From Begonia masoniana (lineage: Eukaryota; Streptophyta; Magnoliopsida; Cucurbitales; Begoniaceae), in NCBI GenBank assembly GCA_022432975.1, contig CM039510.1, forward strand, positions 11,420,301 to 11,484,300: a stretch of 64,000 bases of DNA. Reading direction: 5' to 3'. Under the pieces are notes generated by a model. That model searched no databases and was not told the DNA's origin. It saw only the letters and a list, made by a program, of their open reading frames with translations. Position numbers and translations under genes: made by a program. Shown piece after piece: positions 24,715-36,724 of this stretch (position 1 is the first letter of the stretch; each line of letters begins with the position of its first letter).

Positions 24715-25395
24715 GTCGATCGGAAGAATGTCCTCCAGTAAAGCCATCGAAAGATTCTAATTCTATCGGAAGATGTCTTCAGTAAAGTCATCGGAAGATG
24801 TAGTTCTAATTCTATCGGAAGATGTCTTCAGTAAAGTCATCGGAAGATGTAGTTCTAATTCTATCGGAAGATGTCTTCAGTAAAGTCATCGGAAGATGTA
24901 GTTCTAATTCTATCGGAAGATGTAGTTCTAATTCTATCGGAAGATGTCTTCAGTAAAGTCATCGGAAGATGTAGTTCTAATTCTATCGGAAGATGTCTTC
25001 AGTAAAGTCATCGGAAGATGTAGTTCTAATTCTATCGGAAGATGTCTTCAGTAAAGTCATCGGAAGATGTAGTTCTAATTCTATCGGAAGATGTCTTCAG
25101 TAAAGTCATCGGAAGATGTAGTTCTAATTCTATCGGAAGATGTAGTTCTAATTCTATCGGAAGATGTAGTTCTAATTCTATCGGAAGATGTCTTCAGTAA
25201 AGTCATCGGAAGATGTAGTTCTAATTCTATCGGAAGATGTCTTCAGTAAAGTCATCTAATTCTATCGGAAGATGTCTTCAGTAAAGTCATCGGAAGATGT
25301 TCCAGTAAAGTCATCGGAAGATGTAGTTCTAATTCTATCGGAAGATGTCTTCAGTAAAGTTATCGGAAGATATAGTTCTCATTCTATCGGAAGAT
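24715..25395 (+). repeat. Expanded minisatellite in 3' LTR of A
   Basis: A roughly 49-bp unit (ATCGGAAGATGTCTTCAG and then ATCGGAAGATGTAGTTC blocks) with 11 copies of the GTCTTCAGTAAAGT segment. Several half-units show unequal exchange within the array. Confidence 0.9.
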
Positions 25396-25949
25396 GTAGA
25401 TTTTGCACTATCGATACGAGCGAGTATTATGCTTTGTCGTTTAGTGGTCGGTGTATGCAGTTTATCTTATCGGAAGACGAAATGAGAGATTTTGTCGTTT
25501 AGCCACCGGTAGGTGCGAGTCGCAAAACTCGTCGTTTTGCGATCGGACGATGTTGGATAATTAATTTATCCGGCTGACGTCATCTGTAGATGCAGTCCAC
25601 CGAGAGATGTCTTTTGTTTCCAACTCTTCTGGTCCACGTCATCGGTAGAAGCCTTCTATTTGCTGTTCTTGCTCCTTCCATTGACTTTATCCATCGGCAG
25701 ATGCTTTTGACTTCTGCGACTCCCCACGTATTTCACGATTTTTTTTTAAATCCCTATTTCTTTTGGGCCGATTGCTTCTTACATTCCAAATGATTTCCGC
25801 TGCAAGTTTTAAATGTTTTTGAGATTTAGTTCATGTCAAATTCTGGCTGTTGAGCTAAGTCAAAAAAAAAATTGGTCCAAAGTTTCTTAGTTATCTTCAG
25901 GTTTATGAGTAACAAACCGGGTTCAGATAACTCGGGGTGTTACAGAAAA

Positions 25950-26110
25950 AGCCATTATTTTTTAGCAGAAAAAGAGTGGAGTGACATCAATCAAGTGCAA
26001 ACACGTGAGGAAGAGGTGAAGTCCATTAAGTTGTTTTATTTAATACTAAAGATTTTTCCTTTTTTTTGTTGGTCGAAGCTGGGGGCAAAACGAAGTTTAC
26101 TTAAAATTAT
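25950..26110 (+). other. Internal fragment of H between A and B
   Basis: Leader-like DNA of H left between the TSDs of A and B. No open frame; no feature beyond this. Confidence 0.5.
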
Positions 26111-26359
26111 TCATGTGTAACACCCCTAAGTCCGTACCCATTTACCCGTATAAATTTTTCATTTTTATTTTTACATTTTAAATAAAACTTTAAAACGTAA
26201 CGTTAAAGCGGACTTGAAATCGAAACCGAAACCGGAATCGAAATCGAAATTCGTTTGGTAAATCATTTGAAATATAAACTAAAACTATTAATAAAACTTA
26301 TTTAAAACAATTTAGAAATGGGAGGGCAGAACCGTCCGTTTGGCAAAAAGGGGAAGGGG

Positions 26360-26506
26360 CGATCGATCTCTGCAATTGGCAGAGATCGATCGCTGGAGGC
26401 TTACTTGTTACAAGCGACCGATCTCTGCTTTTCAGCAGAGATCGATCGCTGCACCCAAGCATAAGGGCGGCGATCGATCTCTGCTGAATAGCAGAGATCG
26501 ATCGCT
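26360..26506. repeat. Three GATCGATC hairpins in 3' LTR of B
   Basis: Stems of GATCGATCTCTGC against GCAGAGATCGATC, with loops of about 6-8 nt, at 26360-26393, 26414-26450 and 26470-26506 (the middle one has GACCGATC). The same trio is at 32240-32386 in the other LTR. They lie 244 nt from the element-sense LTR 3' end. Confidence 0.9.
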
Positions 26507-27082
26507 GCACTATGCAGCGATCCTCTCTCTTCTCCGCTTCACCAATTCACCACTTCGACACTTAATGCAATTTACTTCATATAACACTTTACAACATAGC
26601 TCTCTGGAATCCGATTTCCAGAGAGCTCAACATTCCTCCTTTACATTGACATTGCCATGATTCACAACCTAAATCTCAACTCCACCCATTAAAACTAAAA
26701 CGTATTCTAAACTCAATCGACTCGAGTCGGACTTTGCGAAGTCCAACTGCGTGGATAGCTCTAAACATCGAGCATAACCGTATCAACCTAAAACCAATCA
26801 AAACATTTCCAAAACATTCATTAAACAGTTTAAACCAAAACGTTTTACATACAATTACCAAAACGTTATCTAATCCCTATCCAGATCCAAACAACCTAAG
26901 TATACTATACAATTATCAACCCAAAACATCCCAAAATAAACCCAGAGTTCAGACATACATCCCCACGGGTCACATTGCGCCTCGACTGCCCAGCGCACTC
27001 CCATGGCCATCATCCATCAGCTGCTCCTACGTCAGGAGGAGGAATATCATCCTCACCTGGGTCAACGTAACCTAGAACGTCA

Positions 27083-27632
27083 CCTACACCATACAGACAC
27101 ATATGAGATATGGAAATCTCAGTAAGCTACGTAAATGCAGATGCATGCGTGTCGTGCATATGAAGTTCAGAAAACATGCTCATCAGACATATCAGGTCAT
27201 TTCATACATATTGCCACCGAGATATCAGCCCACTAAATGGAAAGGATACATTCCGCGGTCGAACTACCACTTTCCACTTAGATGGGGGGGGGGGGGTACA
27301 TGCTCACAAACCCTACAGCCATGCCTGAGCCCCATCCCGCGTGACCTTTCAGATACAGATTACGTATTTTCGTTCATTATTCATTTCATTGAAAACTCGT
27401 GCAGAAACCCATTTTTATGCCATTTTGAAACACGTGATGCATGAACAGTTCATATCAGCGGAAAGTAAACAAACAGTTCATATCAGCAGACAATATAACA
27501 TAACCTATAAACAACTAACCTAACTACCCAACCAGAATAACATAAAACAAACAGTTCCTCGAGTATTCTCGAGACGACGACGGAGTATGGTGCAGACCTT
27601 TGGGTCAAAGTAAGTCACGAAAACTTACCTGG
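27083..27632 (-). promoter_or_regulatory. Intron-like paired-arm module in 3' LTR of B
   Basis: In element sense: donor-like CCAGGTAAGT (27623-27632), first arm CTGCACCATAC (27585-27595), branch-like GCTTACTGAGAT (about 27117-27128), second arm GTATGGTGTAGG (27083-27094). The first arm has one mismatch; the other LTR has a perfect arm. Confidence 0.6.
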
Positions 27633-28635
27633 AGCGCACTGAATCACTAGCTTCGTCCACGGGAGTCGTGTGTCTGTGAGAAAACACGATATTCATAGTT
27701 AGAACCGATTTAAACTATAAACGTCCAAATTACAAAATCCTTAACTAGCGAATTCTCCTAAATTCTCCACTTAGCTAATTAGAGCATTTCGAACGTTAAT
27801 TAAAGCTCGATTATCCAAATTCTCAAATAACGAGTTTTTCCCTAAAACCCGAAATTTTACCAATTTATAACTTTTTCGCAATTCGACTTTTCTTCGTCCA
27901 ATAACGTTCAATACGTTCAATATATACGTAATTATAGCTAACCTATTAATTACGAAGCCTAAATCGCGTTTTAAATGGAAAACCTAATTTAAACCCTAAC
28001 CCCAAATCGAACTAAAACTCGAAACAAACGCTCAGAGATTGAAGCTACATACCGAGAGTAGCGAGAGAGGAAGAAAACGTGAAGGACGGAGGAGAAACGG
28101 AGCTCGAACGGAGTCGGAACGGCGATTGGCGTCGGCGGCCGAGAGAGAACTTTGTGTCTCTGTTCGTGCGATCCAGAGAAGAAGAAGAAGAAAAAGAGAG
28201 AAGTGAGGAGAAATGAGTGATTTGTTATTTTTATAAAATTTAGTTTGCAAATTACTATTTTGCCCTTAGTACTTAATTCTATTAGTTTCGTCCTTCGTTT
28301 CGTTAATCGTCCAACCATTCGGATTCTCGAAAGTTTCATATTTTGCCAATAACTTCTATTCATTGCCAGGGATTTATTAAAACTGTCCGTTCGCAATTTG
28401 GACCTCGTTTGCTATTTTTACGAGAACGTCTTTTACATTACGAAAAGCGTATTTACTCGGAATATAATGTTTGATCTCCGAAAATTTCCGTAAATTCCTT
28501 AAAATTCTAATTAATCGCTAGGATCGAAATGACGTTTTCTTTTCGTAAATCGGACCTGATTTGACATAATTACAAAAATGCCAATAACAATATAATAATA
28601 ATATAATAAAAGGTCCGTACAAACCGGATATTACA

Positions 28636-28652
28636 TTCTCCCCTCCTTATTC
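28636..28652 (-). other. Polypurine tract of B
   Basis: On the minus strand AATAAGGAGGGGAGAA abuts the 3' LTR; the D tract (AATAAGGAGGGTGGAA) is nearly the same. Confidence 0.8.
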
Positions 28653-28675
28653 AGAATTTTGTCCGCAAAATTAAA

Positions 28676-29956
28676 CTATCCAAACAGATCAGGATACTTA
28701 GTCATCATATCCTGCTGTCGTTCCCACGTAGCCTCTTCCACCTCATGGTTCCGCCAAAGGACTTTGACCAGCGGAATCTCCTTGTTGCGTAGCACCTTGA
28801 TGGAATACTCCAAAATACGTACCGGCTTCACCTCATAAGTCAAGGTAGGCTGTACCTCGATCTCTGTAGTCTCCACGGCATGAGATGGATCACGCAAACA
28901 CCTCCGAAGCATAGATACGTGGAACACGTCGTGGATACCCTCCATAGATGCCGGAAGCTGTAATCTGTACGCCAACTTCCCGACCCTCTTCAGAATAGGA
29001 AAGGGTCCCACATAACGAGGGTTTAACTTACCCCTCCTTCCGAATCTCGCAACGCCTTTGAACGGAGAAACTTTAAGGTAAACCTCGTCACCTTCCTCGA
29101 ACTCTAGCTCTCTCCGTCTGGTGTCAGCATAGCTCTTCTGTCTGCTCTGAGCTACCTCAATGCGCTGTCGGATAACGGCAATCTTCTCTGCCGTCTGCTG
29201 CAGAATCTCAGGTCCAACGACGCTGGCCTCGCCAACCTCGTCCCAATATAGCGGAGATCTGCACTTTCGACCATATAAGGCTTCATACGGAGCCATACCG
29301 ATAGTATCCTGGAAGCTGTTGTTGTACGAGAACTCCACGATCCTTGAAACTCAAGCACACACGCTCTGAGCATATCCTCCAAAATCTGATTCGTCCTCTC
29401 TGTCTGACCATCGGTCTGAGGATGAAACGCTGTGCTGAAGTTAAGCTGAGTCCCCATAGCTTTGTGCAGACTCTTCCAGAACTTCGATGTAAACCTCGGA
29501 TCTCGATCCGAGACAATAGAAATTGGAACTCCGTGCAGACTAACAATCTCCTGCACATAGAGTTCGGCGAGCTGATCCATAGATGACGACATCTTCACTG
29601 GCATGAAGTGAGCCGACTTTGTCAATCAGCCCACAATAACCCAAATGCCATCATGGCCTCGCGTAGTCCTCGGGAGCCCCACGATAAAATCCATGGATGT
29701 CTGCTCCCACTTCCACTCCGGAATCGGCAGTGGCAATAATGTTCCAGCTGGCCTCTGGTGCTCTGCCTTAACCTGTTGACAAACTAAACAGGTCTCAACA
29801 TACTGGGCAACCTCCCTCTTCATACCTGGCCACCAGAAGTGCTGCTTTAAGTCCCGGTACATCTTGGTACTCCCCGGGTGCACTGAATAGGCTGAAGAAT
29901 GTGTCCCAGCTAAAATATCCTTCTTCAGGCTCTTGTCGTTAGGCACGTACCACCTT
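28676..29956 (-). pseudogene. Integrase and chromodomain fragment of B
   Basis: Begins at the RWYVP segment just before the integrase zinc region (HSSAYSVHPGSTKMYRDL, then [11 protein letters not shown]), continues through the catalytic core ([29 protein letters not shown]) to [10 protein letters not shown], and ends with an intact chromodomain-like segment ([14 protein letters not shown]). Two breaks: an in-frame TGA (29626-29628) where D has Arg, next to an Asp-to-Gly change, and a deletion of about 20 nt near 29340 that shifts the frame. The protein cannot be made whole, so any mobility relied on other copies. Very close to D in sequence. Confidence 0.9.
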
Positions 29957-31335
29957 AGGCACCTTAGAAGACTAATCCATAAGGGAAGATATTAAATCGG
30001 TTAGAAGATTTTAACCGACTTACCAGGTGGGAGACTTAGTGAAGTTAAGAATAATTAATGAGTAGTAGGCACGTTAGACCTTTGGTGTTGCTTGAATAGA
30101 GGTAAGTAAACAAAAACATAGGAGTTAAGATTTAGACGTGGTGACTACTAAGGAAAAATTTAGCACTTCAGGTTTAAGGTTGTGCTAAAGAGTTTCAAGT
30201 AGCATGAGTGACTATAGGAAGGATAGCGACGCAGTTAGAGCAGGTTTATAGTGTGTACGGTTTAAGTTAAGAACCGCAAACGTAGGGCTTACCTCCGGTA
30301 AGGAAGTAGAAACATTAGTGTTCAATGATCTAGGAGGGTTAAACCTTAATGAAAAGAAGTTTCTGAATCCTTCTCTTGGAAAATAGAGGGGGAAGAACTG
30401 AGAATCTGAAGAAGCTTATCAGCAACAAGTTTGTAAATGAGTAGACTGTTGAACAAGTTATCGTGCAGGAGCCAAGCGAAGTAATTAGAACCCGACTAAA
30501 AAGACCATCGGGTAATTGTGAGAAGTCTAGCACGACATCTGAGATAAGTACGGGGGATCGTAGATCAAATGAAGAGTTAAGATTAGAAGTTTAACTCAGT
30601 GGTTAATGTCGTACGAATCGTGAGCTTTGAAATTTTAAAGAATATGACTCGTATTTGACGAATCGTGACCGATGGATATATAAGTGACTTAAGGTTAGAA
30701 TGAGTGGCTTTAGAGCAAATCCACAGCGAGACTTAGAGACCTTACTGTGCTCGAGGTTAATGGAGATTCGTGTTAGATAAACGAGCATATTGTATAGAAA
30801 CTAAAGGGACTTACTTTGAGAAGTCTAAGTTAGAATGAAGAGGAGTTTAGAATTATATTGAAATCTGGGTTACAACCCAGAATTTGGATACAATGTAGGC
30901 ATTCAATTTGGCTGGCGTTAGGGAGCTTGGATGTAGCTCCAACCTGAGGGAACGACAGAGGAAAGACGTCGATAAGAGGGAACTTTGAAATTTGTATTAT
31001 TTAAAGGAAATCGGTGAATGATTAAGTGAGAGTCGAAAGTGGATGCATGTGCAAATATTGAAGTGACAAATACGTCGTTGGGTCAATTGATTTGAGGATT
31101 TGAAATTTTAATATGTCCATGCTTGCGTGGGGTCGCTCGCGATCAAATCGAAAGTGGGGAAGTATGAATTTAAGGTCAATGTGGGAGAGTATAGTGAGGA
31201 GTTTTGGCTTAGAACCACGAAGAATGACTGTAAGTGCGGACGAAAAATCGAAGTGTGATACCGCAAGACGCGAGACGTTAATATCAAGGACTATACTGTA
31301 TACCCTTTCCTCACTCTAATATTATTCGTCCTATT
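29957..31335. other. Unrecognised 1.4-kb segment replacing PR-RT-RNase H in B
   Basis: Homology to D stops on the left at the RWYVP codons (about 29956) and on the right just after QPSAITGKVL of the gag-protease junction (about 31340). Between them I see no retrotransposon motif and no open frame above about 68 codons on either strand. The plus strand is purine-rich with several GTAAGT-like words. It could be captured host sequence, an older element's leader, or filler DNA. Confidence 0.6.
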
Positions 31336-31832
31336 AAATATTCGAACAAAACTTTACCTGTAATAGCCGAAGGTTGGGCGGTTTCTTCTTCTCCAGTCGA
31401 GGCAAGCAACATTCGGGCATCGTTTCCCTGATTTGCGTCTCGTTGGCCTGTACCCGGTTGACCTCGGCCCGGCCTTGGGCAGTCTTTGACGAAATGACCA
31501 TTCTCCCCACATCGAAAGCATTTATCTGTGCCTGATCTGCATTTCCCACGATGCTGCTTCTGGCAACTAAGACACAGAGGTCTTTGCGAAGTTCTTCGTG
31601 CGCGCTTCGGTCGGCTTTGATCGACTCTCTTCTTGTCCTTCCTCTTGGTACCGTGGTCATGAGGAGCATTCACGCCATGAATCCTAAGTTCTTCTCGGTT
31701 AGTCAATAGTTGGAGTTGACGAGATTGTCTATCGATAAATTGTGCTTGCCGGTCCATGTGCTGTGACTGACGATTTAGTAACTCCGTAAGTCGATCTAGA
31801 ACGTCATCTCGAGGATCTTTTCCTCGAAACAT
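31311..31832 (-). pseudogene. Internally deleted gag of B
   Basis: 173 codons. The N-terminus (MFRGKDPRDDVLDRLTELL, then heptad-like HMDRQAQ / FIDRQSRQ repeats) joins directly to a basic linker and one CCHC knuckle (CFRCGENGHFVKDC), after a CLSC-x-C cluster. The central Gag domain (AEEWIR to the YDEIV region of D) is missing, about 250 residues. The frame then crosses into the unrecognised segment and stops with FEYLIGRIILE. Without the Gag core it probably cannot assemble particles; it may still bind RNA. Confidence 0.85.
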
Positions 31833-31976
31833 GTTTATAAAACTCCTATAAAACGAAACAGTATACTTCTTAGAAACCTAAATCAAACAGAGCAGAAAAC
31901 ATACTTACAGTTGATGAAGGACGTCCGCGTAGTGGCTGTGCAGTCGAGCAGTCTACAGAATCGATTTTAAAACCCG

Positions 31977-31995
31977 GGGGCTTTGATACCATAAC
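31977..31995 (-). other. Primer-binding site of B
   Basis: On the minus strand TTATGGTATCAAAGCCCCCG follows the 5' LTR, with TGGTATCAAAGC in place of TGGTATCAGAGC: one G-to-A change in an otherwise perfect initiator-Met tRNA site. Confidence 0.8.
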
Positions 31996-34493
31996 TGTAA
32001 CACCCCTAAGTCCGTACCCATTTACCCGTATAAATTTTTCATTTTTATTTTTACATTTTAAATAAAACTTTAAAACGTAACGTTAAAGCGGACTTGAAAT
32101 CGAAACCGAAACCGGAATCGAAATCGAAATTCGTTTGGTAAATCATTTGAAATATAAACTAAAACTATTAATAAAACTTATTTAAAACAATTTAGAAATG
32201 GGAGGGCAGAACCGTCCGTTTGGCAAAAAGGGGAAGGGGCGATCGATCTCTGCAATTGGCAGAGATCGATCGCTGGAGGCTTACTTGTTACAAGCGACCG
32301 ATCTCTGCTTTTCAGCAGAGATCGATCGCTGCACCCAAGCATAAGGGCGGCGATCGATCTCTGCTGAATAGCAGAGATCGATCGCTGCACTATGCAGCGA
32401 TCCTCTCTCTTCTCCGCTTCACCAATTCACCACTTCGACACTTAATGCAATTTACTTCATATAACACTTTACAACATAGCTCTCTGGAATCCGATTTCCA
32501 GAGAGCTCAACATTCCTCCTTTACATTGACATTGCCATGATTCACAACCTAAATCTCAACTCCACCCATTAAAACTAAAACGTATTCTAAACTCAATCGA
32601 CTCGAGTCGGACTTTGCGAAGTCCAACTGCGTGGATAGCTCTAAACATCGAGCATAACCGTATCAACCTAAAACCAATCAAAACATTTCCAAAACATTCA
32701 TTAAACAGTTTAAACCAAAACGTTTTACATACAATTACCAAAACGTTATCTAATCCCTATCCAGATCCAAACAACCTAAGTATACTATACAATTATCAAC
32801 CCAAAACATCCCAAAATAAACCCAGAGTTCAGACATACATCCCCACGGGTCACATTGCGCCTCGACTGCCCAGCGCACTCCCACGGCCATCATCCATCAG
32901 CTGCTCCTACGTCAGGAGGAGGAATATCATCCTCACCTGGGTCAACGTAACCTAGAACGTCACCTACACCATACAGACACATATGAGATATGGAAATCTC
33001 AGTAAGCTACGTAAATGCAGATGCATGCGTGTCGTGCATATGAAGTTCAGAAAACATGCTCATCAGACATATCAGGTCATTTCATACATATTGCCACCGA
33101 GATATCAGCCCACTAAATGGAAAGGATATATTCCGCGGTCGAACTACCACTTTCCACTTAGATGGGGGGGGGGTACATGCTCACAAACCCTACAGCCATG
33201 CCTGAGCCCCATCCCGCGTGACCTTTCAGATACAGATTACGTATTTTCGTTCATTATTCATTTCATTGAAAACTCGTGCAGAAACCCATTTTTATGCCAT
33301 TTTGAAACACGTGATGCATGAACAGTTCATATCAGCGGAAAGTAAACAAACAGTTCATATCAGCAGACAATATAACATAACCTATAAACAACTAACCTAA
33401 CTACCCAACCTAAACAACGTAAAACAAGGAACCCTCAAGGATCCTTGATACGACGACGAGGTATGGTGTAGACCTTTGGGTCAAGTAAGTCACGAGAACT
33501 TACCTCGAGCGCGCAGAACCACAAGCTATGTCCACGAGAGTCGTGTGTCTGAGAAAATACGACATTCCACAGTTACAACCAATTTAAACCTAAATGTCCA
33601 AATTTCAAAACTTAGCTAAAGAATTCTCCTAAATTCTTCACTTAGCTAATTAAGCTTTTCGAACATTAATTATAGCTCGATTATCCAAATTAACGAGTTT
33701 TCCCCTAAAACCCGAAATTTTACCAATTTATAACTTTTTCGCAAATCGACTTTTCTTCGTCCAATAACGTTCATATTTCAAATAAGTACTATTCGCTAAC
33801 TCTATGAATTACGAAGTCTAAATCGCGTTTTATACCGTAAAACGACTTTAAACCCTAACCCTAAATCGAACTAAAACTCAAAACAAACGCTCAGAGATTG
33901 AAGCTACATACCGAGAGTAGCGAGAGAGGAAGAAAACGTGAAGGACGGAGGAGAAACGGAGCTCGAACGGAGTCGGAACGGCGATTGGCGTCGGCGGCCG
34001 AGAAGAACTTTGTGTCTCTGTTCGTGCGATCCAGAGAAGAAGAAGAAGAAAAAGAGAGAAGTGAGGAGAAATGAGTGATTTGTTATTTTTATAAAATTTA
34101 GTTTGCAAATTACTATTTTGCCCTTAGTACTTAATTCTATTAGTTTCGTCCTTCGTTTCGTTAATCGTCCAACCATTCGGATTCTCGAAAGTTTCATATT
34201 TTGCCAATAACTTCTATTCATTGCCAGGGATTTATTAAAACTGTCCGTTCGCAATTTGGACCTCGTTTGCTATTTTTACGAGAACGTCTTTTACATTACG
34301 AAAAGCGTATTTACTCGGAATATAATGTTTGATCTCCGAAAATTTCCGTAAATTCCTTAAAATTCTAATTAATCGCTAGGATCGAAATGACGTTTTCTTT
34401 TCGTAAATCGGACCTGATTTGACATAATTACAAAAATGCCAATAACAATATAATAATAATATAATAAAAGGTCCGTACAAACCGGATATTACA
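31996..34493 (-). repeat. 5' LTR of B (right on the plus strand)
   Basis: 2498 bp. Carries hairpins at 32240-32386 and the module at 32963-33507. The block 33408-33878 is the diverged counterpart of 27531-28018. Confidence 0.95.
32963..33507 (-). promoter_or_regulatory. Intron-like paired-arm module in 5' LTR of B
   Basis: In element sense: donor-like CGAGGTAAGT (33498-33507), first arm CTACACCATAC (33461-33471), second arm GTATGGTGTAG (32964-32974). A perfect 11-nt complement, 487 nt apart. Confidence 0.65.
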
Positions 34494-34779
34494 TCATGAG
34501 AGTCATGCAAGATCAATTCAAACTCTAACCATGAGGATGGAATGATTGGAATCCCCATTCCTTAGTAATGCACGGTGAAGGAATGATTTTGATGGAGAAT
34601 TCGAAGATGATAATTGATATTATCCAAGGGAAAGGAATGAAAGGACGTACCAAAAGAACGAAGATCTAAGAAATATTAAGGTAAATATACCTCCTTTCCA
34701 AGGGAAGTGTATTTGGATTAGGAACGTAAAGTGGACTTAATATTTGAATACTAAAACTACTTGGATGATAAAAAACTTA

Positions 34780-36037
34780 AGTTGGTCACCATGGAGTTCA
34801 TGGACTATGCTAGTATTCGGTGATATCAACTAGTTAACAACCGGAGGAGGTACAAAGAATCACAAATCTGTACATGGAAGGACCTGAAGGCCCATATGAA
34901 AAAGAGGTTTGTTCCATCACACTATAATAGAGACTTGTGTCAAAAGCACCAAAATTTGACTAAAGGTTTCAAAAGCGTGAAGGAATATTATAAGGAGATG
35001 GAAATTGCAATGTTGAGGGATAAAGTGGAAGAAGATGTGGAAGCCACAATGGCTCAGTTTATCAGAGGCTTAAACCGAGAGATCACGGATGTATTGGATT
35101 TACAACACTAAGTCAACATGGAGGAGTTGCTACACACATCGATCAAGGTTGAGCGACAACTTAGAGCAAAGAGAAATTCTAAGGCGAGTTCAACTTCAAA
35201 CTCATCTTGGCAAGCAAATTCAAAGGGTGAGAAGTCTAAGCCGAGAGAAGAATCCAAGGGTAAAACCGCGGTCAACAATGCAATGCCACAAAAGGTTAAA
35301 ACCGATACAACAAGACCCATTAGAACCCGAGACATAAAATGTTTTTGATGTCAAGGGTTTGGACATATTGCTTAAAATTATCCAAATAAGAGAGCTATGG
35401 TTTTGTTGGACAACGACGATGTGGAAAGTGTGAGTTCAAATGACAATGAGACGTCACCACTTGAAGATTATAGTGACGTTGATGTGGAGGAACTAGTGAA
35501 AACAGATCTATTAGTCACAAGGCGAGCATTGAATGTGCAACCTAAGGAGGATGGAGACAAAGAACAACGTGAACATATATTCCACACAGGATGTCATGTG
35601 CATAATAAATTTGTAGTTTGATCATCGATAGTGGGCGTTGCACCAATGTAGCAAGCACATTATTAGTCCAAAAGTTGAATTTGAAAACCGATCAACATCC
35701 AAAACTATACAAGTTGCAATGGTTAAGTGATTGTGGAGAAATCAAGGTAACTAGACAAGTAGAAGTTGTTTTATCAATTAGAAAGTAGAAAGACAAGATT
35801 CTCTACGATGTGGTTCCAATGCAAGCTTCTCATATTCTGTTGGAGAGACCTTGGCAATTCAACCAAAACGTCAAACATAATGGGTACAAAAGTGAGCACT
35901 GCTTATATTACAATGGAAGAATAGTGGTTCTTACACCATTGATGCCGTTGAAGGCAAATGAAGACCAAGAGAGGGACGTGAAGGAGTTTCAAAGAAATAA
36001 GGCCAAGAGGAAGAAAGAAAAAAGAGAAAGAATGTAG
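34780..36037 (+). pseudogene. gag-protease remains of H
   Basis: A broken frame with typical Ty3 Gag wording: MKKRFVPSHYNRDL, VKEYYKEMEIAML, EATMAQFIRGLNREI (34896-35111), then ELLHTSIKVERQL in the next frame, a decayed CCHC knuckle (CFxCQGFGHIAxNYP, about 35338-35385) with two stops in it, and protease-like text: HTGCHVHNKFVV, then IVGVAP-type remains of the active site, and VVPMQASHILLERPWQFNQ near 35808. At least five stops or shifts. A K/E/R-rich tail ends near 36037. Fits a CRM- or Reina-like Ty3 element; the exact lineage is not settled. Confidence 0.75.
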
Positions 36038-36724
36038 TTGAAAAAGAGGCCGAAAAGAAAAAAAAGAAAGTAGTTGAAAAGAATAGAAAGAAATAGCGAA
36101 AACCGAGGGAGAGAGAAAACAGGAGTTGAGAGAAAAAAAGAGTGGAATGATAAGAAAAAATGAGATGAAAAGTGAGGTGATTTTATATAAAGATATTTAT
36201 TTTTCATCTACAAGCTACAATTTCTCTTAGAAGTGTTGTATGTCCTCTTTTGCAAGAAAATAAACATGTAAGTCTCGCAGAGTTTTGAAGAGAAATTTCT
36301 TCGTCAAGGATGATTGAGAAACTAAAAGATCTCATCCCAAGTACATCCATTCCAAGTTGACTGAAAACGTCAAATAGGTTTGATTGTTTAGTAAGACTTT
36401 TTGGTTTATATATTGCACCTATTATTTATATACGATTTATTATGTTGAAATCTTTTATTGAAAGATTTGTCATTTTTTATTTTGTACACAACTTGATTTA
36501 TGATAAAAATTTGGATACACGTTTTGAGAACTTAAAATAAGGTTTTAACATTTTAAAAGATGTTAATTCTATTAGATATTATTCACTGTTTGTTATTATT
36601 GATGATTTTAATCCATTAAATCGATTAAATATTTTAACTTTGTTTACTAATAAGTTTGCTATTGTGCATGGAAGAAAAAATAATGAATTTATCAAGAAAT
36701 GTCATGCAATCGTAAGATTTATTT
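36038..36724 (+). other. Low-complexity and AT-rich part of H, no domain seen
   Basis: 36038-36170 is an A/G-rich run (AAGAAAG, GAGAGAAAA) and the rest is AT-rich without motifs. RT, RNase H and most of integrase would normally lie here, so a large internal deletion has occurred. Confidence 0.55.

Larger units (their letters stand above)
16406..25944 (+). mobile_element. Element A: complete Tekay-like Ty3/gypsy retrotransposon, defective pol
   Basis: 9.5 kb bounded by LTRs beginning TGTAGCACCCGG and ending GTGTTACA, with the perfect TSD GAAAA (16401-16405, 25945-25949). Order: 5' LTR, primer site, gag-PR-RT-RH-IN-chromodomain, purine tract, 3' LTR. It inserted into H. The LTRs differ in length (2209 and 2657 bp), mostly because of a minisatellite. 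Scattered substitutions between the LTRs suggest it is older than B. Confidence 0.95.
23288..25944 (+). repeat. 3' LTR of A
   Basis: 2657 bp with the same termini as the 5' LTR. It lacks about 20 bp near 23338 that the 5' LTR has (after GATGTG) and carries the long minisatellite allele. Confidence 0.95.
26116..28635 (-). repeat. 3' LTR of B (left on the plus strand)
   Basis: 2520 bp. Near-identical to 31996-34493 except for 27531-28018, a diverged block discussed in the findings, and a poly-G run longer by three bases (about 27284-27296). Confidence 0.95.
26116..34493 (-). mobile_element. Element B: non-autonomous Tekay-like element lacking PR-RT-RNase H
   Basis: 8.4 kb, bounded on the plus strand by TGTAACACCCCTAAG starts and GGATATTACA ends, with the perfect TSD TCATG (26111-26115, 34494-34498). 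The coding order on the minus strand is gag fragment (31832-31311), about 1.4 kb of unrecognised sequence, then integrase with chromodomain (29956-28676). Over most of their length its LTRs are almost identical, so it is probably the youngest large insertion here. Its LTR is a diverged relative of the D LTR. Confidence 0.95.

Noticed and set aside
24715..25395. CRISPR-like array
   Set aside because: Repeats are contiguous, the spacing pieces are themselves repeated, and the array lies in a plant LTR. It is a minisatellite.
26340..27444. Open frames of 106 and 113 codons, found again at 32220-33321
   Set aside because: The duplication is simply the two LTRs of B. The first is made by hairpin repeats, and neither has a recognisable domain.
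27989..28396. 135-codon minus-strand frame with a poly-Phe run
   Set aside because: Lies in the LTR of B and is truncated by frameshift in the other LTR. A transcribed leader is possible, but nothing supports a protein.
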